From assembly GCF_001050275.1 (NCBI RefSeq), contig NZ_BBYA01000010.1, positions 310,001-374,000 on the forward strand: DNA of 64,000 nucleotides, read 5' to 3'. The notes beneath the pieces are model-generated. The model had not been told where the DNA came from and searched no databases. It was given only the letters and a program-made list of their open reading frames with translations. How positions within the stretch are numbered: the stretch's first letter is position 1; each line of letters starts with the position of its first letter. The translations under genes and the position numbers were made by a program. Below, in pieces: positions 27,701 to 34,992 of the stretch. The DNA is from Leptolinea tardivitalis (GTDB taxonomy: Bacteria > Chloroflexota > Anaerolineae > Anaerolineales > Anaerolineaceae).

Positions 27701-27983
27701 GGAATACCTGCGGCAGAATTACTTGAACATATTACTGCGTGCAGCTGAGATCTACCTGAATGCTGAAAAATATGATCAGGCTCTCGAATATTGCCAGCGG
27801 GCTCTGGATGAAGACAACCTGTTGGAAGATGCCTACCGCCTGGCATTACGGACTTTTGCCGCCATGGGCAATCAAGTGGGATTGATCAGACAATATCAAC
27901 GCTGTGTTGATACATTGGAACGTGAAATTAATGCCCCGCCATCAGAACAAACCAGGGCATTGTATCAATCACTTCTCCGCTGA
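24753..27983 (+). CDS. STAND ATPase regulator with SARP-type DNA-binding and BTAD domains
   Basis: 1076-residue regulator. The N-terminal third is MalT-like: Walker A SAPAGYGKTSL, Walker B VFILDDYHLVNE and sensor LILTSRTLLSLP. A tetratricopeptide array follows (about 400-800; YQQMMGEYEEAGNSFKQAL-like units). The end is not LuxR but an OmpR-like winged helix (about 835-920: IRALGRMQVRVDNHWL, FFLLLAHPEGMTKDEI, NTVYRLRRAVG) joined to a bacterial transcriptional activation domain (about 930-1076). SARP proteins normally carry this DNA-binding half at the N-terminus, so the order is swapped. It lies just upstream of the small-peptide/HD-GYP operon and may control it. Confidence 0.9.
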   Translation: MPSDFAIIRTRITPPQRRGELVTRQRLIDLLIDLLEKRLVLVSAPAGYGKTSLMVDFASKCPLPVCWYTVDPLDFDPHRFIAYFISAIQQRFPEFGNRSLTVLEGDKGNLDVDYLANILINDIYDNIPEHFVFILDDYHLVNESLPVRRFLSRFLQDMDENCHLILTSRTLLSLPVLPGLASRSDVGGFSFEELAFQTDEIQQLYEQNKHQLISQSTAEDILNRTEGWITGIILTSQVNLDEAKARSRLKRLTGFGIEEYFLQIIDGLPADLRSFLLWSSLLEEFNSAHCDRVLSPALNISGGRWQEWMETILKNNLFALTVGEDGEWIRYHPLFLEFLQNRVFHEASMAAEAIERRLAEVYLEDREWDRAFAIYRKLNLQSDLIRLIEIAGPEILASGRISTLSAWIDVIPDDVSATHPTIISLKGRIAFSSGDTRLAMNLYNQAIDQMKLPGDISSLAQAFIWRANLHRLMGDLDSGLSDANRCLEITQDNPHLKKIYGDALRCIGLCIYHKGKLQQGLVWLQKSYEVMKSLGEPRNEAEIQMEIGIIYENVGKYRLAREAYLSALQYWKKTENQINQSILLNNLGVLQQMMGEYEEAGNSFKQALEYSRLSGYTRIEAYILTGIADMYTELQADEQAAEAFELAGHIAEQIQEHFLQVYIGVRSAALSGLRGDIARGYQIIRQTENLIGPEGSEMERQLCALENAGLLLQDGKSAEAVSMLETACTYFGQEGHKIQYDRAHFYLLLAYLSLGKPEKQIEHILHIHASLTDENPPASLIALAARFIHLLNNVKFEYLRSDSASFMQNITAFLEKLPELRRYLRDNSQVIPFAPPTIVIRALGRMQVRVDNHWLTSSNWQTQAARDLFFLLLAHPEGMTKDEICLIFWPDASADEAKFRFKNTVYRLRRAVGKDAVILEQDIYRFNNRLDYEYDVEQFLKANAAAARAQDARDKLSHYREAVKLYKGNYLNEIEDTWVLNPREYLRQNYLNILLRAAEIYLNAEKYDQALEYCQRALDEDNLLEDAYRLALRTFAAMGNQVGLIRQYQRCVDTLEREINAPPSEQTRALYQSLLR

Positions 27984-28014
27984 GTTCAATTTCTCAAAAG
28001 TATTAATCAGATCA

Positions 28015-28040
28015 AACCGCCGCAATCATGGCGGTTTTTT
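28015..28040 (+). terminator. Rho-independent terminator
   Basis: Seven-bp stem AACCGCC with an eight-base loop and a run of six T's, 31 bases after the regulator stop. Confidence 0.85.
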
Positions 28041-28154
28041 AATTTTTAGACTACCAATAAATTATTCCTGTCATCATCATGGCTCAATTTGATCTGACGT
28101 TTTCGATAGGTATTGGAAATACGGAATTAATAAAGAATCTCTGATTTTGATTAT

Positions 28155-28203
28155 TTTGAGACCGTTTTAATGCCTGATTTGAGACCCGAATATTGCATAC
28201 TAC
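28155..28203 (+). promoter_or_regulatory. Candidate promoter with direct repeat, upstream of small peptide gene
   Basis: TTTGAGACC occurs at 28155-28163 and 28178-28186, spaced 23 bp, about two helical turns. The second copy supplies TTGAGA as a -35, with TACTAA 16 bases later as a -10. A direct repeat in this position would suit an activator such as the neighbouring SARP-type protein. This is inference from layout. Confidence 0.4.
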
Positions 28204-28234
28204 TAAAAAATAGATTATTTCCAAGGAGTTAGCC

Positions 28235-28363
28235 ATGGTATCCAAACTGATCAATTCCGCAAAAACTTCTGTCCGCCCTGTTGATGTTCGCGTCGTCCTC
28301 TTCCTGATCTCCATCGCCCTGTTTGTGATTGGTGCTGGCGCCCCTGCAGCTACCGGTGGATAA
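28235..28363 (+). CDS. Small hydrophobic peptide, 42 residues
   Basis: Short ORF with a near-ideal ribosome site (AAGGAG at 28223-28228) before the ATG. The peptide starts with a basic polar part (MVSKLINSAKTSVRPVDVRV), followed by a hydrophobic helix (VLFLISIALFVIGAGAPAA) and ends ATGG. It could be a single-span membrane microprotein, a signal-peptide-like exported peptide, or a pheromone precursor. There is no cysteine and no bacteriocin GG-leader context. It precedes the DUF5317 gene in one apparent operon. I do not recognise it as a named family. Confidence 0.65.
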   Translation: MVSKLINSAKTSVRPVDVRVVLFLISIALFVIGAGAPAATGG

Positions 28364-28422
28364 TCAGTAGTTTTCCTCTGCAATTTCAAAGCGTATTGGC
28401 TCGTCCATGGAGGGATGAGTTT

Positions 28423-28470
28423 ATGTACCAACCAGAATGGAATCTAATCGCTCAGATTTATTACATATGA
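28423..28470 (+). CDS. 15-codon coupling ORF overlapping DUF5317 start
   Basis: ATG at 28423 is eight bases after GGAGGG (28409-28414) and encodes MYQPEWNLIAQIYYI. Its TGA (28468-28470) overlaps the ATG at 28467 that best fits the DUF5317 start, as ATGA. The downstream gene lacks its own ribosome site. Its likely role is translational coupling; a product function is not implied. Confidence 0.45.
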   Translation: MYQPEWNLIAQIYYI

Positions 28471-29048
28471 TTTTATTATTTGCCGTTATCCTGGGCCTGG
28501 CTGCAACTTTATTGCGTGCCAGGCTCACTCATCGCACCTTAAAAATTTCAAGCCTGAAATGGGAATGGCTTGTTATTCTTTCCGTTATTCCACAAATATT
28601 GGCCTTCTACGTCCCCTCAACCGGAAAATACCTGCCAGAATCCATTCTGCCGGTTTTGCAGATATTATCGATGTTTGGCCTTCTTGTTTTCGGCGTCATC
28701 AATTTTCTTACGCCAGGTTTCAAGGCACTGAGTCTGGGCCTGGCATGCAATTTTCTGGTCATACTATCCAACGGGGGATGGATGCCAATCAGTGTTGAGA
28801 CTCTAAAACACATGATGCCTGCCCATCCGGAAGAATATTGGACAATTGGTGAACGTCTTGGTTTGACCAAAGATCGAATTTTACTTCCGGCTGAAACACA
28901 TTTCGTCTGGCTGTCTGATCGATTCACATTACCGCCAGGTCTTCCACAGAATATCGCCTTCAGTCTGGGCGATATTTTCATCTCAATTGGTGCTTTTTTC
29001 CTCTTATGGTCATTGAGCCGAAAAGAGGATGAAAAGGAGAAAACATGA
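28467..29048 (+). CDS. DUF5317 family membrane protein
   Basis: 193-residue integral membrane protein with about five helices. The pattern MILLFAVILGLAATLLRARL, FLVILSNGGWMPIS, LSDRFTLP and FSLGDIFISIGAFFLLW matches DUF5317, a family of unknown function common in Chloroflexota and Firmicutes. I prefer the ATG at 28467, which gives the family N-terminus; an in-frame ATG at 28437 adds ten polar residues. It overlaps the next gene by four bases. Its presence between a small peptide and an HD-GYP protein suggests a signalling or peptide-handling role, but this is unproven. Confidence 0.8.
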   Translation: MILLFAVILGLAATLLRARLTHRTLKISSLKWEWLVILSVIPQILAFYVPSTGKYLPESILPVLQILSMFGLLVFGVINFLTPGFKALSLGLACNFLVILSNGGWMPISVETLKHMMPAHPEEYWTIGERLGLTKDRILLPAETHFVWLSDRFTLPPGLPQNIAFSLGDIFISIGAFFLLWSLSRKEDEKEKT

Positions 29049-29365
29049 CACCTGTTACAGCCATGCTTCTGAACACTCGGGCTTTAATTCCACCCGCCAA
29101 TGATCCACTGGCAGCAACCAAAGCGGAATTTGGCCGCCTGATGCATGCCGCCATCATCAGTCCACGCTTCAGGCAACATTTGCTAACTAATCCTGAAAAA
29201 GCCATCGAAAACGGTTATATGGGCGAAAGTTTTCATTTCACCCCGGAAATAAAGAGCCAACTCGCGGGCCTTCAGGCCGGAACCCTGGAAGAATTTGCAT
29301 CCCAGGTTCTGGAGATCGTTGAAACTCCATCCCATGCTGAGATGGTTGTGCTGCATAGCCGCTAA
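29045..29365 (+). CDS. Short NHLP-like helical protein
   Basis: 106 residues. The core SPRFRQHLLTNPEKAIENGY, then FTPEIKSQLAGL and TLEEFASQVL resembles the small helical fold of nitrile-hydratase-like leader peptides (Os1348/Franean1_4349 types), which carry FRxxLLxxPxxAL-Y-LxxxE patterns. No maturation enzyme or GG cleavage site is evident, so a RiPP precursor is not claimed. The start overlaps the DUF5317 stop by four bases (ATGA) and a ribosome site AAAGGAG lies before it. It may be an adaptor for the downstream HD-GYP protein. Confidence 0.65.
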   Translation: MTPVTAMLLNTRALIPPANDPLAATKAEFGRLMHAAIISPRFRQHLLTNPEKAIENGYMGESFHFTPEIKSQLAGLQAGTLEEFASQVLEIVETPSHAEMVVLHSR

Positions 29366-29388
29366 ACATTCCAAATTCAGGTTTTATT

Positions 29389-30216
29389 ATGAACCATCAG
29401 GTATCAAAATCCAATCCAGGCATCAAAGGTGTTCCCAATAATACGGGGGATGCAGGGAGGGTTGAGGAACAATACAAATCAATCCAGGTCATGATTCCCA
29501 TGGAACTGGATCGAAAAAACCGTGTGTTCGGCTTTTTTGCCCTGGATAATGAAGACCTACCTGAAGGCAGTCAAAAAAACCTGAATGAGATCACAGGCAC
29601 ACCTTTCAAAGCTGAACTGGCAGGGCTGACAGTCATTGCCGGCCCTGTCGTTCAGACTCTTCAAGAAAATTACAGTAAAGCCTTATTCAGACTGGCCGAT
29701 TCCATTGACCAGTGTGATAAAACTACCCACAGTCAAAACACGGCCTTGTGGGCCAAACGCATTGCAGAGACCATGCGTCTGGCAGATGATGAAGTCGTGG
29801 ATATTTCTCTGGCCGGACGCCTGCACGATATTGGCAAGTCAGTCATCTCCCGTGAGGTATTATCCCGAACTGGACCGCTTACAACAGACGAATGGGCCAT
29901 TATCCGGCGTCATCCCGAATTGGGTGCAACGTTGATGAAGCCTTCATTGAGCCTTAGCCCGATCATCCCCATGGTGCTGGCCCATCATGAGCGTTTTGAT
30001 GGAACCGGGTACCCGAACAGGTTGGCCGGGCAGGATATCCCTCTGGGAGGACGCATCCTCGCCGTGGCAGATTCATTTTCATCTATGATCAATGGAAGAA
30101 ATTATCGTCCAGCAATTTCCATACAATCTGCACAATCTGAACTTGTTCGATGCAGTGGATCCCAATTTGATCCTGAAATTGTAAAGATCATCATCCAGTT
30201 ATTACGCAGATTTTGA
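29389..30216 (+). CDS. HD-GYP domain protein
   Basis: 275-residue protein whose C-terminal domain (about 110-275) is HD-GYP, a class that hydrolyses cyclic di-GMP or related dinucleotides. Metal ligands visible are His146-Asp147 with Lys150 (HDIGK), His175, His199-His200 and Asp228, and the GYP loop is DGTGYP (204-209). The usual ADxxDALT segment reads ADSFSSMINGR, an atypical variant. The N-terminal part (about 30-100) looks like the last strands of a GAF domain and may be a truncated sensor. It is the last gene of the small-peptide operon. Confidence 0.85.
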   Translation: MNHQVSKSNPGIKGVPNNTGDAGRVEEQYKSIQVMIPMELDRKNRVFGFFALDNEDLPEGSQKNLNEITGTPFKAELAGLTVIAGPVVQTLQENYSKALFRLADSIDQCDKTTHSQNTALWAKRIAETMRLADDEVVDISLAGRLHDIGKSVISREVLSRTGPLTTDEWAIIRRHPELGATLMKPSLSLSPIIPMVLAHHERFDGTGYPNRLAGQDIPLGGRILAVADSFSSMINGRNYRPAISIQSAQSELVRCSGSQFDPEIVKIIIQLLRRF

Positions 30217-30240
30217 TTCTCTTAAAAACAGGAAATAAAA

Positions 30241-30285
30241 AAAGGCTGCCTTCTATCCAGTTTGTAGATACCAAAGGCAGCCTTT
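30241..30285. terminator. Bidirectional terminator
   Basis: AAAGGCTGCC pairs with GGCAGCCTTT (30276-30285), with A-rich and T-rich flanks extending on both sides. It sits between the convergent HD-GYP and anti-sigma genes. Confidence 0.85.
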
Positions 30286-30311
30286 CCTGTTTAATCTATG
30301 GAATGATCCGT

Positions 30312-31865
30312 TTATTTCACATTTTCAAGACCTTCAAGGTATTTCTTAAATTCTTCCTTCGGCAGGTTGCTGTTAATCAAAACACAGTTGGTATTAGATA
30401 TTTTCAGAATAGCTGTCATGTATATAACACGACCCGCACCATCTTCCTGTTTCAAAAGGTTGATTGTCAAGCCAGATTTGGTTGTGAAGGTCTCTTCAAG
30501 ATTGTCGGCCATTTCTTCAGGAAGCATGTCTCCTGATTGGATCACCAGATAATCCTGTCTTGAATTGCGATAGCTGGCGATATAGGTATAGGTCGTTTCT
30601 TGATTCTGGCGCGGTGGAGCAGTAAGCGTCAATTCGAAACCAGCCGGTACTTCCTTCAAGAGGTACCCGTCTTTTGTGTGACTGGCAAGTTCCTGCCGGG
30701 TGATCTTCTCAGGTAATAGATCGCCTTTTGACCGATCCAAATCATCCACTAGTTTAATCCCTGTAAGGTCAGAAAAATCCCATTTTACAGGTGACTCTAC
30801 CGGTAAAACTTCATTGGTGATGTATTTTGTTGAACCAATAGTAAACTCTTTGCCATCTTTTTTGGCTGTGTTGGTGATCTCCAGCAATTTATATGTTTCT
30901 GCATCAAAAACCATTTTGCTTGAAATCCGGTCAAAGGCAATACTATTTTTCTGACTTTCCGAGCTTTCTGAAACCTTCAGCGACTGACTCGAGAGGAGAA
31001 CATAGGTTTTTCTGCCATCCACAAGCTCCTTCGGCGTTTCAAGGGTTACATCAGGGGCTGAACGGAATTGTTTAAACATCGCCTCAGCATCGAACGTATG
31101 TTGACCGGCATCCAGATCAACCACTTTTTCCCTGCTTTGAGGGCTGCGGTATACCGTCAGGGCATCAGCCGTTTTGTTTTTCTCAGAATGGTCTGCTGAA
31201 TATGTGAATTCGCCATCATATCCAAAGACGTCAATGATTTTCCTCTCAGGTAGAGAATACTGCACAGTACGCTGATTTCCCGTCTGAAAATTATTAAAAG
31301 TCTCCACCAGCATCCTGGTTCCGGCTTTTTCTCCTTCTTCCATCTTGTTGTTATGGAAGATCTCAATGACCATATGAGATATACCTTTTTCCAACACGTC
31401 TGATTTGTTAACTTCGTACGCTTTCTCCAGAACTTGCTTGGCAGATACAGACGTTACATTTTTCGTGGATAGGAAAAATCCCAAAATCCCCAAGAGTAAA
31501 GCGCCAGATATTAATACAGCACTTCGACGTTGCATTTTGAATTCTCCAGGTAAAGTGAATTTGTGGTTTTTATTCCCTCCCGGCGCCAGGCGGGAAAACC
31601 ATTTTGAGAACCGATTTCCAGATAGATTTGCTTCTTCCGTCAACTTTTCCTGCAGGCGGTTCCAAACCTGCGATGATGGGTGGGTTTCTTCAGACATGCT
31701 CTGCAAAGCAAGTCCGGTAAGTTGACGGATTTTCCGGAGGTCCGCCAGTTCTTTCTGGCAGTCTTTACATCCGGATAGATGTTGTTCAACCTGCAAGTTG
31801 TCTACAGGGGATAATTCATGGTCCAAAAATGGGGTTAATTTTGATTTGATTTGTTTACAGGTCAT
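30312..31865 (-). CDS. Anti-sigma factor with zinc finger and large extracytoplasmic domain
   Basis: 517-residue single-pass membrane protein. The N-terminal zinc-binding anti-sigma domain has His21 (FLDHELSP), His34, Cys38 and Cys41 (QHLSGCKDC). One membrane helix (about 110-130) follows, then a long exported part whose first half looks LolA/RseB-like (outer-membrane-lipoprotein-sorting type) and whose end resembles DUF4367. The start at 31865 overlaps the sigma gene by 11 bases, with GGGAG upstream. It should bind the ECF sigma in the cytoplasm and release it when the exported domain senses envelope stress. Confidence 0.87.
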   Translation of the reverse strand: MTCKQIKSKLTPFLDHELSPVDNLQVEQHLSGCKDCQKELADLRKIRQLTGLALQSMSEETHPSSQVWNRLQEKLTEEANLSGNRFSKWFSRLAPGGNKNHKFTLPGEFKMQRRSAVLISGALLLGILGFFLSTKNVTSVSAKQVLEKAYEVNKSDVLEKGISHMVIEIFHNNKMEEGEKAGTRMLVETFNNFQTGNQRTVQYSLPERKIIDVFGYDGEFTYSADHSEKNKTADALTVYRSPQSREKVVDLDAGQHTFDAEAMFKQFRSAPDVTLETPKELVDGRKTYVLLSSQSLKVSESSESQKNSIAFDRISSKMVFDAETYKLLEITNTAKKDGKEFTIGSTKYITNEVLPVESPVKWDFSDLTGIKLVDDLDRSKGDLLPEKITRQELASHTKDGYLLKEVPAGFELTLTAPPRQNQETTYTYIASYRNSRQDYLVIQSGDMLPEEMADNLEETFTTKSGLTINLLKQEDGAGRVIYMTAILKISNTNCVLINSNLPKEEFKKYLEGLENVK

Positions 31866-32457
31866 AAAACACACTCCCATTCTGGCAATCTTTTAATATC
31901 AGTGAGCTCTCTGAGATGCGAATGTTTTTTTCAAGGGTATGTAATGCCAGATCCAGCCGCGATTTGACCGTCCCTAAAGGTATATCGAGAATGGATGCAA
32001 TTTCTGCATAGGGCAATTCCCAGTAGTAGCGTAAAACAATGACGGCCCGTAATTTTTCTGATAATTGCATAATCGCTTTCCGAATTTCACGGCGTGCTGC
32101 GACGGATTGGATTCGCTTTTCTACAGATTCTTCAGATGCAAGGTTTTGGTTCTCATCCAGAGAATCGAGCTGTAGTCTTTGCTTTCGCTTGTGCCCAAGG
32201 CAGTAGTTGATTGTGATGCGATGCAGCCAGGTTGTAAGGGCTCCTTTCGCTGGATCATACATACCCAGTGAGTGGAAAACCAGGAGAAACACTTCCTGCA
32301 GGGCTTCATCGGCATCATCTTTATTTCCATACATTAAGTAAGCAGTTTTATAGACAAGGTTTTTATGTTCTTCAAAAAGTTGACCAAAGTCATCTTTTTG
32401 AAGCCGTTGATTATTCTTTGCAGACAAATCATTCTCCATTGTTGTTTCCATTGTCAT
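31855..32457 (-). CDS. ECF-type RNA polymerase sigma factor
   Basis: 200-residue group 4 sigma factor. Region 2 spans about 24-90 (YKTAYLMYGNKDDADEALQEVFL, then TWLHRITINYC), and region 4 spans about 120-180 (LRAVIVLRYYWELPYAEIASI and LGTVKSRLDLAL). It is cotranscribed with its anti-sigma gene. A candidate ECF promoter directly upstream suggests autoregulation. The start may be the second methionine; both lie close together. Confidence 0.92.
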   Translation of the reverse strand: MTMETTMENDLSAKNNQRLQKDDFGQLFEEHKNLVYKTAYLMYGNKDDADEALQEVFLLVFHSLGMYDPAKGALTTWLHRITINYCLGHKRKQRLQLDSLDENQNLASEESVEKRIQSVAARREIRKAIMQLSEKLRAVIVLRYYWELPYAEIASILDIPLGTVKSRLDLALHTLEKNIRISESSLILKDCQNGSVFYDL

Positions 32458-32467
32458 TCAAGAGAAC

Positions 32468-32495
32468 TATACGCGAAATTATGCAAAAAAGTTCA
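32468..32495 (-). promoter_or_regulatory. Candidate ECF-type promoter of the sigma gene
   Basis: Read on the minus strand: TGAACT, 16 bases, CGTATA. This matches the general TGAAC-N16-CGTA form of many ECF promoters and starts 33 bases upstream of the sigma gene. Confidence 0.55.
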
Positions 32496-32726
32496 GTGGA
32501 ACCAACGCAATTCTCAATAAATTCACAGGTTCTTCTTGGGGTCTTCTCAGGTTGAGATCATAGACTCAAGATCAATAAATCCACACGTTAAACAAGGAAG
32601 GATAAACATTTAGAGACTTTTTACAAAAACGATTCATTATCTACGGAAAAATTAAATTCGAACAAATTATGATGCGAACCATCGAATAGCATGTAAACCG
32701 ATGTACGAAATATCCCAGGAGGTACG

Positions 32727-34865
32727 ATGAAAAAAACTATTTTTGCCCTGTTGATCCTGATCATGTTGACTCTGACGGCCTGTGCAGGGCAGGCCCCCGT
32801 TGCTCATAACGCCAGGGTAACATCAGCAGATCAGTTGGTATCTTACTTAACAAATAAACATGAGGTCGCTTCTACAGCTTCAACCATTGGCGGCCTAACC
32901 ACCGATTTTGAAAATGCTGAACCGATTATTGTTCAATTGGTTCTGGGAATCATCAAGCTGGATGGCACCGACCTGGCCATCACCAAAGACCAGGCTACCA
33001 CTATGCTTCCTTTGTGGGATGAATATGTCACCCAACTTCAAGCCATGATGCCTGACGGTGGAAAACCGGGTGCTCCAGCCAACGGTAACAGCACTCCTGC
33101 TGCCCGCCCCACGATGGATCCGAAAGCCACCCCGGCAGCTCCGGTAGAAAACACAGAAGCCACTGCTAAATTGGATGCCATTGTGACAAAAATGGTCGCA
33201 GTGTTGACAGACAAACAGGTCAACGCGATTGCAGAAATGAAGATCACCCGAGATATCGCCCAGACCATTATGAAAGAAAAGAACATTACAGACGGCGGTC
33301 CTGATCAACAGAATGGAACGGCACCAAAAGATGGCTCTTCACAATCTGGTCAGCCCCAGCAACCCCCGGCTGATGGACAGCAGCCTCCTGCCGGTGGACC
33401 GGGTGGAGGTCAACAAGGCGGCCAACCGAACCAACAGGGTAACCAACCCCAGCAAGGGCAACCCCCGTCAGGAAATGGCCCAAGAGGTTTCGGAATGGTC
33501 CAACCCGGATTACAGAAAGCCTTTACCACATTGTTGGAAAAAGTCAGCGGTACAAAATCATCTGTAGCAAGCATTCCGGCCGGGGTAAACCCGGCCGGAT
33601 CTTCTTCTGGCGGACCTGACCAGGCTGGTGGTGCCAATGACAGCAGCTCCACCGTTACGTATGCGGCTGTTTATCAGCAAAAGGGTGGAACAGCGGCAAA
33701 ATCAGACCAGACAATAAATGCCGCCGAAAAAGACCAGTCCGCTGTTCTGGTCACTGATTCAGGCACACTGAATTTATCCAAATCGAAAATCACCACATCT
33801 GGAAACACATCTTCACAGGATTCCAGCAGTTTTTTTGGTTTGAATGCCGCCGTACTGGCAACCAGCGGGTCTGTGATAAATATCTCTGAAAGCACCATCA
33901 ATACTACCGGTGAAGGAGCCAACGGCGCCTTTGCCACTGGAAGTGGGTCTACTGTCAATCTGACGAATGTAGTCATTGATGCCACAGCCGGCGGCGGTCA
34001 CGGTGTGATGGCAACCAGGGGAGGATCCATTACATTGAAAGACGTGGACATTACCACTGCCGGGAAGAACTCCGGTGCACTGGCTACCGATCGCGGCGGC
34101 GGAACCATCACGGCAGAAGGCGGAACCGTTACAACCACTGGTGTTGATTCTCCGGCAATCTACTCCACCGGAAATATCAGCGTGTCAAACGGCGTCTATT
34201 CTGCCACCGGGGCTGAATCCGCCGTAATCGAGGGAGGCAACTCGATCACGATGGAGAACTCCACCCTGACTTCCAGTCTTGAAGAAAAATGGGGGGTGAT
34301 GATCTATCAGAGTATGTCGGGTGATGCGGAAGGGACAAAAGGGACATTTACCATGACCGGTGGTGAGTTGTCACTTACAGCCAGGAAAGGCCCGCTGTTT
34401 TATGTAACCAATTCCACCGGTGTAATTAACCTGACCGGTGTGAGCGTAACCACCAATTCGGGTGAATTAATCAATGCCAGTGCCGGACGCTGGGGAAATA
34501 ACGGAAGCAATGGTGGAACCGTTATCCTTACGGCAGATGAACAGAACTTGAACGGCAGTATTATCGCAGACAGTATCAGTTCTGTTGAGGTTATTTTGAA
34601 AAATGGCTCTTCCCTGAAAAGTGCCATTAATCCTACCAACTCGGCAAAAGATATTAAATTAACGCTTGATGCCACCAGTACCTGGAATGTAACGGCAAAT
34701 TCATACATTTCCACCCTGTCTGATCCGGATGGAATCAATGGCAATGCCATAGTCAATATCAAAGGAAACGGTTTCACGGTGTATTACAACAGTTCTGCCA
34801 GTCCTGAACTTGGTGGAAAGACATATACATTGGATGGGGGTGGCACTCTGACCCCAGCTCTGTAA
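32727..34865 (+). CDS. Lipoprotein with parallel beta-helix domain
   Basis: 712-residue exported lipoprotein. The signal peptide ends in the lipobox LTAC (Cys19). A helical domain (about 30-190) contains two units of the form LDGTDLAITKDQATTMLPLW and VLTDKQVNAIAEM. A Gln/Pro/Gly-rich linker (about 195-255) follows. The C-terminal ~400 residues are a Ser/Thr/Asn/Gly-rich right-handed beta-helix with repeating units such as GSTVNLTNVVIDAT and GSITLKDVDITT, typical of adhesins and polysaccharide-binding proteins. GGAGG lies seven bases before the ATG. It is divergent from the ECF sigma operon and may be a target. Surface binding is inferred. Confidence 0.85.
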   Translation: MKKTIFALLILIMLTLTACAGQAPVAHNARVTSADQLVSYLTNKHEVASTASTIGGLTTDFENAEPIIVQLVLGIIKLDGTDLAITKDQATTMLPLWDEYVTQLQAMMPDGGKPGAPANGNSTPAARPTMDPKATPAAPVENTEATAKLDAIVTKMVAVLTDKQVNAIAEMKITRDIAQTIMKEKNITDGGPDQQNGTAPKDGSSQSGQPQQPPADGQQPPAGGPGGGQQGGQPNQQGNQPQQGQPPSGNGPRGFGMVQPGLQKAFTTLLEKVSGTKSSVASIPAGVNPAGSSSGGPDQAGGANDSSSTVTYAAVYQQKGGTAAKSDQTINAAEKDQSAVLVTDSGTLNLSKSKITTSGNTSSQDSSSFFGLNAAVLATSGSVINISESTINTTGEGANGAFATGSGSTVNLTNVVIDATAGGGHGVMATRGGSITLKDVDITTAGKNSGALATDRGGGTITAEGGTVTTTGVDSPAIYSTGNISVSNGVYSATGAESAVIEGGNSITMENSTLTSSLEEKWGVMIYQSMSGDAEGTKGTFTMTGGELSLTARKGPLFYVTNSTGVINLTGVSVTTNSGELINASAGRWGNNGSNGGTVILTADEQNLNGSIIADSISSVEVILKNGSSLKSAINPTNSAKDIKLTLDATSTWNVTANSYISTLSDPDGINGNAIVNIKGNGFTVYYNSSASPELGGKTYTLDGGGTLTPAL

Positions 34866-34886
34866 TTACCTTTTCATGAACAATCC

Positions 34887-34920
34887 AGGCCTGTGAATCA
34901 CAAGTTTCACAGGCCTTTTA
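34887..34920 (+). terminator. Rho-independent terminator
   Basis: Eleven-bp stem AGGCCTGTGAA with an eight-base loop and a T-rich tail, 22 bases after the lipoprotein stop. Confidence 0.88.
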
Positions 34921-34992
34921 TTTTCCATTCCGTTTATTCCGTTTTTCGGGTACGATAATAATAACATCATACGGGCCTTCACAAAAAAGACC

